Numbered from the stretch's first letter, positions 8,244 through 16,235 are shown. The stretch: 55,283 bases of DNA from Parasporobacterium sp. (GCA_017459985.1 JAFUBX010000003.1:1-55283); one strand, 5' to 3'. Program-made: numbers and translations. Notes: generated by a model not told the origin, from the letters alone.

Positions 8244-9332
8244 ATGACAAAAATCATCTGCTCGCCGGGAAGCTACATTCAGGGACCCGGTGAAATCAGA
8301 AAGCTGGCCGGTTACTACAGCCAGCTCGGCACAAAAGGCGCTTATCTCATCGTCGATGCATTTATCCTCAGAACATACAGGGAAGAAATCGTCTCAAGCT
8401 TTGAAGCAGAACACATTCCGTATTCCATCAATGAATTCGGCGGAGAATGCTCTATGACTGAAATCAAAAAGCATGTCTCACAGATGGGCGAATGCGATGC
8501 CGTATTCGGCATCGGCGGCGGAAAGACACTGGATACCGCGAAGGGTGTTGGAATTGCCTATGGCAGCAGCCCGTGCATCATTGTTCCGACAGCGGCTTCC
8601 ACTGACGCGCCATGTTCTAGACTGGCGGTTCTGTATACGGAAGATCATGCGTTTGATCAGTATATGCCGCTGCACCGGAACCCGGATATGGTCGTTGTAG
8701 ACACCAATATCATTGCAAAGGCACCGGTACGTTTCCTGATGGCAGGCATCGGAGATGCATTCGCAACATACTACGAAGCTGCGGCCTGCGAAAAGAAAAA
8801 CGCCGTCACAATGACAGGCGGACATTGCACAAAGGGCGGCATGGCGCTGGCAAAACTCTGCCTCGATACGCTGTATGAAGACGGACTGAAGGCAAAAGCT
8901 GCCGCAGAGAGACAGGTCTGCACACAGGCACTGGAAAATGTTGTTGAGGCCAATACATATCTTTCCGGCGTCGGATTTGAAAGCGGCGGTCTGGCGGCTG
9001 CCCATGCAATTCACAACGGACTGACAAATCTGGAAGAAACACATAAGTATCTGCATGGAGAAAAGGTGGCGTTCGGAGCACTGACCCAGCTGGTACTGGA
9101 AAACAGATCCATGGAAGAAATCGAAAAGGCCGTCAGATTCCTGAAAGCATGTGATCTTCCCGTCACGCTGGCAGATCTCAATCTGCAGGACGCGGATGAT
9201 GCAAAGCTGATGATCGCGGCTGAAAGCGCATGCGCACCGGATGATACAATGGGCAATATGCCGTTTGAGGTAACTCCCGAAGACGTTCTTTCTGCCATGA
9301 AAGCGGCAGATCAGATCGCAAAGCAGTTTTAA
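8244..9332 (+). CDS. gldA: Glycerol dehydrogenase family protein (GldA-like)
   Basis: A 362-residue iron-type alcohol dehydrogenase of the GldA group. The NAD-binding stretch FGIGGGKTLDTAKG lies near residue 90-104. The metal ligands are visible as D171 (GIGDAF), H254 (AHAIHNG) and H271 (YLHGEKVAFG). It interconverts glycerol/dihydroxyacetone and, in comparable clusters, reduces hydroxyacetone to 1,2-propanediol, which would reoxidise NADH here. It follows the aldolase by 20 bp. Its 3' flank is interrupted by an IS200/IS605 element. Confidence 0.88.
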   Translation: MTKIICSPGSYIQGPGEIRKLAGYYSQLGTKGAYLIVDAFILRTYREEIVSSFEAEHIPYSINEFGGECSMTEIKKHVSQMGECDAVFGIGGGKTLDTAKGVGIAYGSSPCIIVPTAASTDAPCSRLAVLYTEDHAFDQYMPLHRNPDMVVVDTNIIAKAPVRFLMAGIGDAFATYYEAAACEKKNAVTMTGGHCTKGGMALAKLCLDTLYEDGLKAKAAAERQVCTQALENVVEANTYLSGVGFESGGLAAAHAIHNGLTNLEETHKYLHGEKVAFGALTQLVLENRSMEEIEKAVRFLKACDLPVTLADLNLQDADDAKLMIAAESACAPDDTMGNMPFEVTPEDVLSAMKAADQIAKQF

Positions 9333-9392
9333 CCCCACTCCCCGAAGAAGTCCCCTTCTTCTTACGAAGTGTAAAGGAGGGGATGAATTCGT

Positions 9393-9420
9393 ACTGATTA
9401 TATGCTAAAATATAATCAGT
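9393..9420. repeat. Perfect 10-bp inverted repeat at IS left end
   Basis: ACTGATTATA and TATAATCAGT flank an 8-nt loop, 16 bp before tnpA. It could be a TnpA recognition hairpin or a control element for tnpA expression. Confidence 0.6.
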
Positions 9421-9436
9421 CGTAGAGGTGTGAAAT

Positions 9437-9859
9437 ATGGAAAATACTTCGCATAATATCACGAATTTGGACAATAATAACCATTCAGTATTCGCCATGT
9501 ATTACCACCTTGTTCTCGTCGTGAAATACCGCAGGAACGTATTCGATGATTCCGTTTCCGATTATGCAAGAAACATATTTGTGAAGATCGCTCCTTCCTA
9601 CAACATTACACTGCTGGAATGGAATCATGACAGTGATCATGTACATCTTCTCTTCAAGGCACATCCCAACAGTGAACTGTCCAGATTCATCAATGCATAT
9701 AAGAGCGCATCTTCAAGACTGATCAAGAAAAACTTCCCGGAAGTAAAACAGAAGCTCTGGAAAGAATACTTCTGGAGTCAGAGTTTCTGCCTTCTGACAA
9801 CCGGAGGAGCACCACTGGAAGTCATAAAGAAGTTTATAGAAACACAGGGTGAAAGATGA
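9437..9859 (+). CDS. tnpA: IS200/IS605 TnpA transposase, catalytic Tyr replaced by Phe
   Basis: A 140-residue HUH single-strand transposase. The HUH motif is intact in DHVHLLF. The C-terminal helix, which normally reads K-Y-I-E-x-Q and carries the nucleophilic tyrosine, here reads KKFIETQ with Phe133 (TTT at 9833-9835). By family knowledge the Tyr forms the covalent 5'-phosphotyrosine intermediate, so this copy should be unable to transpose itself. A single A-to-T change would account for it. The rest of the protein looks full length, so this may be recent inactivation. It overlaps tnpB by 4 bp. Confidence 0.85.
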   Translation: MENTSHNITNLDNNNHSVFAMYYHLVLVVKYRRNVFDDSVSDYARNIFVKIAPSYNITLLEWNHDSDHVHLLFKAHPNSELSRFINAYKSASSRLIKKNFPEVKQKLWKEYFWSQSFCLLTTGGAPLEVIKKFIETQGER

Positions 9860-10989
9860 AAAAGAACAAAGCATACCGGTATCGCATATATCCCGACAAG
9901 GCACAGGAAGAACTGCTTCAGAAGACGTTCGGCTGTGCCCGTTTCATATGGAACCGGATGCTTGCGGATATCAAAGATCATTACGAAAAAGAAAAGAAGA
10001 TGATTGATCCCACGCCTGCAGAGTACAAGAAAGAATATGAATGGCTGAAGGAAGTGGATTCACTTGCACTGGCAAATGTACAGCTGCAGCTGAAGAGAGC
10101 TTTTCAGAGTTTCTTCAATGATGAGAAGACAGGGTATCCGAATTTCAAAGCGAAGCATTACTGCAAAAAGAGCTATACAACAAATCTGGTAAACGGGAAT
10201 ATCAGACTGTCTGAAAAGACAATCCGTCTGCCGAAACTCGGAGAGATCAGGATCAGGAAACACAGAGAGGCACCGGAAGAATGGAAGATGAAATCAGTCA
10301 CCGTGACCCAGGAGCCGACAGGCAGATACTATGCATCGGTACTGTATGAATATGAAAACCAAGTATCCGTACAGACAGAAGCAGGGAATGTCATCGGACT
10401 GGATTATGCCATGAACGGACTGTATGTGGACAGCAATGGATATTGTGCTGAAATGCCTCACTTTCTCAGGCAGAGTGAGAAACGGCTGAAGAAAGCACAG
10501 AGGAAGCTGTCGAAGAAGTATGTCAAAGGCAGAGAGATACAGTCCAATCGCTATTACAGGCAGAAACTGATTGTGGCAAAGATGCATGAGAAAGTACGGC
10601 ATCAGAGAGCAGACTGGCTGCATAAGGAGTCACGGAAACTGGTGAATGCATATGACTGCATCGGGATTGAAGATCTCGATATGAAAGCAATGAGTCAGTC
10701 ACTGCATTTCGGGAAGAGCGTCAGTGATAACGGCTGGGGAATGTTTGTGAACATGCTTGAGTACAAAGCGGAAGAAGCAGGAAAGCATGTGATTAAGGCA
10801 GACAGGCTGTTCCCTTCAAGTCAGATGTGTCATGTATGCGGTGGCCTGAATCCTGAGACAAAGGATCTGAGTGTCAGGGAATGGACGTGTCCTGCATGCG
10901 GAGCACACCATGACAGGGATCACAATGCGGCAGTCAATCTGAGAAATGAAGCAGTGCATATCCTGATGCAGAATCAGCAGATATCATAA
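9856..10989 (+). CDS. tnpB: TnpB RNA-guided nuclease (IS605 OrfB)
   Basis: A 377-residue TnpB. All three RuvC acidic residues are present: D in GLDYAM, E in GIEDLD and D in HDRDHNAA. The four-cysteine zinc finger (CHVCGG...CPACGA) lies between the second and third. TnpB cleaves DNA guided by an omega RNA transcribed from the element's right end, helping to retain the IS after excision. Since the partner TnpA seems catalytically dead, TnpB may now be the only active component. It begins within the end of tnpA (4-bp overlap). Confidence 0.9.
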   Translation: MKKNKAYRYRIYPDKAQEELLQKTFGCARFIWNRMLADIKDHYEKEKKMIDPTPAEYKKEYEWLKEVDSLALANVQLQLKRAFQSFFNDEKTGYPNFKAKHYCKKSYTTNLVNGNIRLSEKTIRLPKLGEIRIRKHREAPEEWKMKSVTVTQEPTGRYYASVLYEYENQVSVQTEAGNVIGLDYAMNGLYVDSNGYCAEMPHFLRQSEKRLKKAQRKLSKKYVKGREIQSNRYYRQKLIVAKMHEKVRHQRADWLHKESRKLVNAYDCIGIEDLDMKAMSQSLHFGKSVSDNGWGMFVNMLEYKAEEAGKHVIKADRLFPSSQMCHVCGGLNPETKDLSVREWTCPACGAHHDRDHNAAVNLRNEAVHILMQNQQIS

Positions 10990-11110
10990 AGAAACCATCA
11001 AAGTACCCTGGGACACAGGGAATCTTATAAGCCCGGGATATCCGAACACAATCGTGTTCCTGGCCGGGAAGCCCCCGCCTCTATGCGTAAGCTTAGGCGG
11101 TGGGAGCATG
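10990..11110 (+). ncRNA. Putative omega RNA / IS right end
   Basis: The 120 nt after tnpB hold several hairpins: GAACAC-AATC-GTGTTC (11044-11059) and the terminal GCCCCCGCCT...AGGCGG fold (11071-11107). In IS605 elements this region is the scaffold of the TnpB guide RNA. The guide would start just after GCATGTCAC, about 11115. Assigned by family position; transcription is not shown. Confidence 0.55.
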
Positions 11111-11121
11111 TCACATACAGC

Positions 11122-11163
11122 AGAAGGATCCGTTCTCATATAAGAGCGGATCTTCTGTTTTCA
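11122..11163 (+). terminator. Rho-independent terminator, probably of the GRE-fsa-gldA operon
   Basis: AGAAGGATCCG pairs with CGGATCTTCT (one bulged G) and is followed by GTTTTC and a later T-run. It lies just outside the IS right end, so it was probably the terminator of the gldA operon before insertion. Confidence 0.6.
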
Positions 11164-11189
11164 ATCATTTTTTATGAGGACAGAAAAGG

Positions 11190-12086
11190 ATGAATATACT
11201 GACATTTGATATCGGCGGAACATATATAAAGTATGCGGTGATGAATGAAAACGGAGAATTCTCTGAGAGAAACAGGATCCGGACGCCCCGGACTTCCAGA
11301 GAAGAACTGATCGATGTGCTGGCAGGAGTATTTGAAAACTATGCCGGAATTGACGGTATTGCCATCTCAATGCCGGGCATCATTGACCGAAAGAACGGAT
11401 ATTGTTACATGGGCGGAGCGCTTTCATATAACAATGAGTTCTTTCTCCGTGATGCCTTATATGAAAAATGTCATGTTCCCATCGTGATGGAAAATGATGC
11501 CAAATGTGCTGCGATGGCAGAGGCTTCCTTCGGTGCATTGAAAGATACGGAAGACGGATTTGTACTGATCTTCGGAACAATGATCGGAGGCGGATATATT
11601 CATAACCACAGGCTGATCCGGGGAACGCACTTTGCGGCAGGAGAAGTCAGCTATATTACTTCTTCGCATGACGGTTATCCTTACCGGGAAGAAGTATTCG
11701 GAAACCGGTGCGGGACACCGCACTTATGCCGAATGTATGCGGAAGCTGCCGGGCTGGATCCGGAAGAGGTCAGCGGTGTAACCGTATTTGAAGCTGTGAA
11801 TTCAGGCAATGCCCGGGCATTGAAAGTGCTGGATCAGTATTGCCATGAGATTGCCCTGCAGATATTTAACCTGCAGACGATTCTCGATCCGGGCCGCTTT
11901 GCGATCGGCGGAGGCATCAGCGCACAGCCGGTCTTTACGGAAACGATCCGTAAAAAACTGAAGGAGCTGTATGATGCATGCCCTTACGCAATTCCGCATG
12001 CGGAAGTTGTTGCCTGTGCATTTCAGAATGATGCCAATCTGATCGGTGCATTAAGCTGCTGGCTGGAAGATTATCTTCAGAAATGA
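11190..12086 (+). CDS. ROK family sugar kinase
   Basis: A 298-residue ROK protein without an HTH domain, so a kinase rather than a repressor. The ATP-binding FDIGGTYIKYA motif is at the N terminus, and the catalytic aspartate is in MENDAKCAA (about residue 102). The usual ROK zinc motif is degenerate (GNRCGTPHLC), as in the beta-glucoside kinase subgroup. The substrate is unknown. Given its place after the radical sugar cluster, phosphorylation of 1,5-anhydroglucitol is an attractive but unproven guess. SD GAGGA lies 9 nt upstream. A terminator at 12191-12212 follows. Confidence 0.8.
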   Translation: MNILTFDIGGTYIKYAVMNENGEFSERNRIRTPRTSREELIDVLAGVFENYAGIDGIAISMPGIIDRKNGYCYMGGALSYNNEFFLRDALYEKCHVPIVMENDAKCAAMAEASFGALKDTEDGFVLIFGTMIGGGYIHNHRLIRGTHFAAGEVSYITSSHDGYPYREEVFGNRCGTPHLCRMYAEAAGLDPEEVSGVTVFEAVNSGNARALKVLDQYCHEIALQIFNLQTILDPGRFAIGGGISAQPVFTETIRKKLKELYDACPYAIPHAEVVACAFQNDANLIGALSCWLEDYLQK

Positions 12087-12190
12087 ACGGTGCGGATTGT
12101 TCTCCATAGTCCTGTATCCTGTGGTGCAGCCCGGCTCATGATCCGCATTCACATAAGTATTACTTATTCATACAATCTGAAACCGAAATT

Positions 12191-12212
12191 GTTCCGGAAA
12201 CGGAACTTTTTT
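12191..12212 (+). terminator. Rho-independent terminator after ROK kinase
   Basis: GTTCCG-GAAA-CGGAAC is followed by TTTTTT. It is a short, stable tetraloop hairpin. Confidence 0.7.
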
Positions 12213-12254
12213 ATGATGAGGACGGAAAACAGAACGAATGGAAAAGGTGAAAAG

Positions 12255-12623
12255 ATGAGCGACAGGGATGAGATTATTGCCTGCTATGAGGCAATGTATG
12301 ACGGAGAGATCCGGAAGGATATTGAATATCTCAGACAGTATCTGGATGAATCGTATGTACTTGTGCATATGACCGGAGTCAGGATGACAAGACAGGAATA
12401 TTTCGATGCAGTCATGGACGGAACTCTGAATTATTACTGGTGCGAACATGAATATGAGCCTGTGACAATCACCGGAAATACCGCGAAGATGCGCGGGGAT
12501 ACAAAGGTTGAGGCTGCGGTATACGGCGGCGGGAAACATGTATGGAGACTGCGTCTGGACTGTGATTTTGTCAAAAAGGAAGGAGTATGGAAGATGACGA
12601 AATCCGTCGCTTCCACTTACTGA
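12255..12623 (+). CDS. NTF2-like (SnoaL/DUF4440-type) protein
   Basis: A 122-residue single-domain protein with the NTF2-like pattern. An N-terminal helix (EIIACYEAMYDGEIRKD) is followed by LDESYVLVHMTG, a Q-E-Y-F helix and strands ending in DFVKKEGVWKMTKS. Such proteins are small enzymes or ligand-binding domains; no catalytic assignment can be made. The start is at 12255, with AAAAGGTG upstream. It is followed after 1 bp by the cyclophilin-like gene, and these lead into an SDR and a flavodoxin fragment, so the group may be one redox operon. Confidence 0.75.
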   Translation: MSDRDEIIACYEAMYDGEIRKDIEYLRQYLDESYVLVHMTGVRMTRQEYFDAVMDGTLNYYWCEHEYEPVTITGNTAKMRGDTKVEAAVYGGGKHVWRLRLDCDFVKKEGVWKMTKSVASTY

Positions 12624-12624
12624 T

Positions 12625-12972
12625 ATGACGATACTCCTGAAAGGAAAAGAATATACGGTTCAGACCGAAGAAAGCACGGCACTGAAGATGATTGAGGAAA
12701 TGCTTCCGCTGAAACTGGAAATGAGAAGAAATCATGATGTGGAATTTGTCGGGGAGCTTCCGGAAAAGCCTGTAAATGAAGGCAGGAAGATATCGGAAAT
12801 CAGAGAGAACGGAGTGTATTACTACGAAGGATGGAATGTGTTCTGTCTGAATTACAGGGATGGAAATATTTCACCCTATACTATTACATATCTCGGGACA
12901 GCAGATGATCCGGAATTATCGGAAGTTCTGGAAAAAGCGGACGATCAGATTGAAATCACAATAAGCAGATAA
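12625..12972 (+). CDS. Cyclophilin-like fold protein
   Basis: A 115-residue protein with the pattern of the bacterial cyclophilin-like family: LPLKLEM near residue 28, FVGELPEKP, an NGVYYYEGWNVFCLNY stretch, and TYLGTADDPEL near the C terminus. The function of this family is unknown. Its genes often accompany SDRs and flavodoxins, as here. It starts 1 bp after the NTF2-like stop and is probably translationally coupled. Confidence 0.65.
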   Translation: MTILLKGKEYTVQTEESTALKMIEEMLPLKLEMRRNHDVEFVGELPEKPVNEGRKISEIRENGVYYYEGWNVFCLNYRDGNISPYTITYLGTADDPELSEVLEKADDQIEITISR

Positions 12973-12984
12973 GGAGAAAAGACA

Positions 12985-13818
12985 ATGAAAGACGTTTTGA
13001 TTCTGACGGGTGCCGGACAGATCGGCATGGCAATCGCAAGAAGAGTAGGCTTCGGAAAGAAAATAGTGATCGGAGACAAGAGCATTCAGAATGCCGAGAC
13101 AATCGCAAAGATCATGACGGAAGCCGGATTCGACACCTATGCAATGGAAATGGATCTTTCTTCCAGGGAATCGATTCAAAAGCTGATCGCCAAGGCGCAG
13201 GAATTCGGACCGGTCAAAATGCTGGTCAATGCGGCAGGCGTATCGCCGAGCCAGGCGCCGGTGGAGGCGGTATTGAAGGTTGATCTGTACGGCACGGCTG
13301 TACTTCTGGAAGAAGTCGGAAAAGTGATTGCGGAAGGCGGTACGGGAGTAACCATTTCTTCCCAGTCCGGATGGAGAATGCCGGCCCTGACTGCGGAACA
13401 GGACAGATATCTTGCCACAGCACCGACGGAGGAGCTTCTGAATCTGGATATTCTGCAGCCGGAAAATGTCAGGGATTCCCTGCATGCTTATCAGCTTGCC
13501 AAGCGGTGCAACGAGAAGCGTGTCATGTATGAAGCAGTAAAGTGGGGAGAACGCGGTGCCAGACTGAATGACATCGCCCCGGGCATCATTGTTACCCCGC
13601 TTGCGATTGATGAATTCAACGGACCGCGAGGAGATTTCTACAAGAATATGTTCGCGAAGTGCCCTGCCGGCAGACCCGGTACGGCGGATGAGGTCGCAAA
13701 TGTTGCCGAACTGCTGATGAGTGAGAGAGGCGCATTTATTACCGGCTCCACGATTCTGATTGACGGCGGAGCCACATCTTCCTATTTCTACGGGCCGCTT
13801 CAGCCAAAGGAGAACTGA
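12985..13818 (+). CDS. Short-chain dehydrogenase/reductase (SDR)
   Basis: A 277-residue classical SDR. The Rossmann motif TGAGQIG is at residues 8-14, NAAGVS is the central NAG-like motif, and the active site comprises the Ser in ISSQSG and Y-x-x-x-K in YQLAKR. IAPGIIVTPL and GSTILIDGG are the usual C-terminal signatures. The substrate is not deducible. An SD (AAGGAGA) lies before the ATG. The stop overlaps the next ATG by one base, so the flavodoxin-like gene is in the same operon. Confidence 0.85.
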   Translation: MKDVLILTGAGQIGMAIARRVGFGKKIVIGDKSIQNAETIAKIMTEAGFDTYAMEMDLSSRESIQKLIAKAQEFGPVKMLVNAAGVSPSQAPVEAVLKVDLYGTAVLLEEVGKVIAEGGTGVTISSQSGWRMPALTAEQDRYLATAPTEELLNLDILQPENVRDSLHAYQLAKRCNEKRVMYEAVKWGERGARLNDIAPGIIVTPLAIDEFNGPRGDFYKNMFAKCPAGRPGTADEVANVAELLMSERGAFITGSTILIDGGATSSYFYGPLQPKEN

Positions 13819-14216
13819 TGATGAAAACACTGACGGTATTTCTTTCCATGAAAGGTGAAACCATCGCACCCGGAATGAAGATTGTAAATCTGGAAAAAGG
13901 ATACACAAATATCGCGGCGGAGTATGTACAGGCCGCTGTCGGAGGGGATCTCTTTGAGATCGAACCTGTGCGCGTATACAATCCGGATCATATGAAAATG
14001 ATTTATGAGGCAAAAGAAGAATTTGATCAGGACGCCCGTCCGGAAATCAAAGGCTTCCCCGAACATATGGATGAGTATGATCTGATCTTCCTCTGCTTCC
14101 CGAACTGGTGGGCGACAATGCCGATGCCGGTATTCACGTTCCTGGAACATTCTGACTGGACAGGAAAAGGCGTACGCGCGGATTTGATGAAAAGACATTT
14201 TACAATGACAGCATAG
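13818..14216 (+). CDS. Flavodoxin-like protein, C-terminally truncated
   Basis: A 132-residue flavodoxin-like protein (MKTLTVFLS; FLCFPNWWATMPMPVFTFLE). It has the family's middle core but stops after DWTGK with an unrelated tail. Flavodoxins of this type run to 160-180 residues, with a second flavin loop that is missing here. Reading on in the +2 frame from about 14,171 gives an open stretch of about 30 codons, so the gene may be fused to a fragment of another gene by deletion, or cut by the element beginning nearby. Probably non-functional. Confidence 0.65.
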   Translation: MMKTLTVFLSMKGETIAPGMKIVNLEKGYTNIAAEYVQAAVGGDLFEIEPVRVYNPDHMKMIYEAKEEFDQDARPEIKGFPEHMDEYDLIFLCFPNWWATMPMPVFTFLEHSDWTGKGVRADLMKRHFTMTA

Positions 14217-14219
14217 AAT

Positions 14220-14259
14220 CCTTGAAATCAGGAAAACCTGACTTCGAGGGCCTTTTTTT
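14220..14259 (+). terminator. Rho-independent terminator
   Basis: A 13-bp stem (one G-U pair, one mismatch) with an AAAA loop is followed by GCC and seven T. It ends the SDR operon and is the last clear host-like feature before the element. Confidence 0.8.
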
Positions 14260-14312
14260 GTTCCACATGCCTTTCTGATAGGACGAGCACTATCTGCTTA
14301 AATACGTACCAT

Positions 14313-14378
14313 TTAACGATTTGAATATTATAACGATAGAAAAGCAATCGTTAAGGCAATACAGCAATCGTTAATGCA
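14313..14378. repeat. Four TAACGAT/ATCGTTA repeats before the recombinase
   Basis: TAACGAT occurs at 14314 and 14331. The inverse, ATCGTTA, occurs within AGCAATCGTTAAGGCA (14343) and AGCAATCGTTAATGCA (14363), two near-identical 16-mers spaced exactly 20 bp apart. The array sits in AT-rich DNA of about 220 bp with no other gene. It may be a binding array for an excision factor or for a regulator of the integration genes. Confidence 0.6.
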
Positions 14379-14482
14379 TTTATATCGAATTCGTTCTGAA
14401 AAGTTTATATTTTTATTTTCCAAGAACGGCTTGCTATGTGTCTCTCTTTGAGCAATGAATATGCCAGAAGAGAGGTGTTTTT

Positions 14483-14674
14483 ATGCTAAGAAACATAGAT
14501 CAGGAAGTTGATTACAGGGTTATCAAATGGATGCTCAGAAACATGGAGAAAGAAGGACTTCTTTTACCGGAGGAAATAAAAGCTATATGGACTGAGCTGA
14601 TTGAAACTTATGATCCACCAACGAGAAGCCTTGAAGAAGTGACTGAAACGATACTGGGTGATGGAAATGGCTGA
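14483..14674 (+). CDS. Small SHOCT-like protein before the recombinase
   Basis: A 63-residue acidic protein with two amphipathic helices; the segment DYRVIKWMLRNMEKEGLLLPEEIKAIW resembles the SHOCT-like short domain of small genes beside serine recombinases. SD GAGGTG lies before the ATG. It overlaps the recombinase start by 17 bp, so the two are co-expressed. It might be an excision/directionality partner, but this is positional inference only. Confidence 0.65.
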   Translation: MLRNIDQEVDYRVIKWMLRNMEKEGLLLPEEIKAIWTELIETYDPPTRSLEEVTETILGDGNG

Positions 14675-16196
14675 TGTAACAACTATCGAACCAGTAATTG
14701 TATTATCTGAGCCGACCATTCCTCAGCGTCAGAAGGTTGCTGCGTATGTTAGGGTTTCTACGGATCATGATGAACAGATGGGCAGTTTTGAAGCTCAAAC
14801 AGAGTATTACACAAAAAAGATTAATGAAAATATAGAATGGGACTTTGCCGGTATTTATTCAGACTGTGGATTAAGCGGAACATCCCACCATCAAAGAGAT
14901 GGTTTTAACAGGATGATTGAAGATTGCCGTGCTGGGAGAATCACAGTGATCCTCACCAAATCCATCAGTCGCTTTGCCCGCAATACCGTGGATACCATCA
15001 GGTTTGTCCGCGAACTAAAAGAACTCAATATTGGTGTAATGTTTGAAAAAGAGAACATATGGTCAATGGATCCAAAGAGTGAATTCATACTGTCTTTGAT
15101 GTCTGCTCTTGCTCAAGAGGAAAGTAGATCACTGTCGGAAAACGTCAACTGGGGAATTCGAAGAAAAATGGAAAAGGGCTTGTTTACTGTCGGCTATTCA
15201 CGCTTTCTTGGTTATGACAAAGGAGATGAAGAGAGTCTAACAATCAATCAAGAGGAAGCTGCGATTGTCCGGCTGATTTATGCCCTTTGCTATAAGGGGT
15301 TTAGAGCAGTGAGCATTTGCAATGAACTCTCGAAGAGAGGAATTTATACCGTCGAAAATAATGAACATTGGAATAGCTCATCTATTAATGGCGTTTTGAC
15401 CAATGAAAAATATAAAGGAGATGCTTTACTTCAAAAGACATATATTCCTAATTTTCTGACAAAAAAGCGAAAGAGGAACAAAGGAGAATTGCCGCAGTAT
15501 TATGTGAGCGGGAGCCATGAAGCAATTATTGAACCTGAGTTGTGGGATCACATTCAGGAGATCATAACCGAAAGGAACAGAGAGGATCGTCGCTATTCTT
15601 CGACAGCGGCATATGCCGGGAAACTAGTATGTGGATGTTGCGGAAATTTCTATGTTACCAGGATATGGCACAACGTGGATGATGTCTGGAGTTGTAAGGC
15701 AAGAGATATTCGCGAAGTCAAATGTAAGAACATTCATCTATATGATTATGCGCTGCATTACTACATCAAAAGGATAATGGTCTCGTTGACAAAAAAGAGG
15801 GACTGCACAATAGCTCAATTTATCCAGATAATTGAACGACATGTGCCTTCAGAGGAAAGACTGGAGGATATTAAGCGGTTTCTTAAAGGCCTTTCTCGAG
15901 AAAATCCAGATAATTTAGTCGAGGGGGATGAACCGCTGTATATCTTTGAGAGCATCACGGTCGGCCCAGGTGATTATCTTACCGCGAAAACATTCGATGG
16001 TATGCTCATCAAACAGGAGGTAAAAAGGTATTCGCCAAGGAGAGGATGGCAAAAGACACCAACCAAAGAATATAAGAGAAGTAAAACTCATCCTTGTATT
16101 TGTCAATCATGTGGAAATACCTTTATGTCGGCGAACAAAAATGCAAAATATTGCTGTCGACCATGCTTTATTAAGAAACGATTTGGAGGGGCATAA
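14658..16196 (+). CDS. Large serine recombinase (integrase)
   Basis: A 512-residue large serine recombinase. The catalytic serine is in AAYVRVSTDHDEQ (about residue 34), with SRFARN and the LSGTS segment completing the resolvase domain (about 25-175). A recombinase domain follows (about 180-280), then a zinc ribbon beginning CGCCGNF and a C-terminal CQSCGNTF...CCRPC finger. It would integrate and excise the element. Its position near the left boundary fits. Starts at GTG 14658 or the ATGs at 14661/14667 are all possible. Local DNA is more AT-rich than the flanks. Confidence 0.9.
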   Translation: MMEMADVTTIEPVIVLSEPTIPQRQKVAAYVRVSTDHDEQMGSFEAQTEYYTKKINENIEWDFAGIYSDCGLSGTSHHQRDGFNRMIEDCRAGRITVILTKSISRFARNTVDTIRFVRELKELNIGVMFEKENIWSMDPKSEFILSLMSALAQEESRSLSENVNWGIRRKMEKGLFTVGYSRFLGYDKGDEESLTINQEEAAIVRLIYALCYKGFRAVSICNELSKRGIYTVENNEHWNSSSINGVLTNEKYKGDALLQKTYIPNFLTKKRKRNKGELPQYYVSGSHEAIIEPELWDHIQEIITERNREDRRYSSTAAYAGKLVCGCCGNFYVTRIWHNVDDVWSCKARDIREVKCKNIHLYDYALHYYIKRIMVSLTKKRDCTIAQFIQIIERHVPSEERLEDIKRFLKGLSRENPDNLVEGDEPLYIFESITVGPGDYLTAKTFDGMLIKQEVKRYSPRRGWQKTPTKEYKRSKTHPCICQSCGNTFMSANKNAKYCCRPCFIKKRFGGA

Positions 16197-16197
16197 A

Positions 16198-16235
16198 ACG
16201 CGGCACCGGAGGAGTACGATCCTTCAGTGCCGCGT
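16198..16235 (-). terminator. Hairpin terminator downstream of the first sigma4-like gene
   Basis: ACGCGGCAC and GTGCCGCGT form a 9-bp stem. Read on the minus strand it is followed by TTTTATG, so it can end the leftward transcript of 16295-17020. A second hairpin (CCAGCA/TGCTGG, 16259-16279) lies closer to that gene. Confidence 0.6.

Larger units (their letters stand above)
9340..11114 (+). mobile_element. IS200/IS605 family insertion sequence (tnpA + tnpB)
   Basis: The element is bounded by structured ends rather than inverted repeats. The left end has GAAGAAG-TCCC-CTTCTTC (9344-9361) and a perfect 10-bp hairpin (9393-9420). The right end has the GCCCCCGCCT...AGGCGGTGGGAGC fold before GCATGTCAC. 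It carries a Y1 transposase gene and a TnpB gene overlapping by 4 bp. Exact ends are uncertain by about 10 bp. It sits between gldA and a terminator hairpin at 11122. Confidence 0.75.

Noticed and set aside
8478-9338. 286-codon minus-strand frame over gldA
   Set aside because: Shadow of gldA, whose metal ligands and NAD motif are all in frame on the plus strand.
14313-14378. Repeats before the recombinase as a CRISPR array
   Set aside because: Repeats are only 7-16 bp, in mixed orientation, with 4-20 bp gaps and no cas genes.
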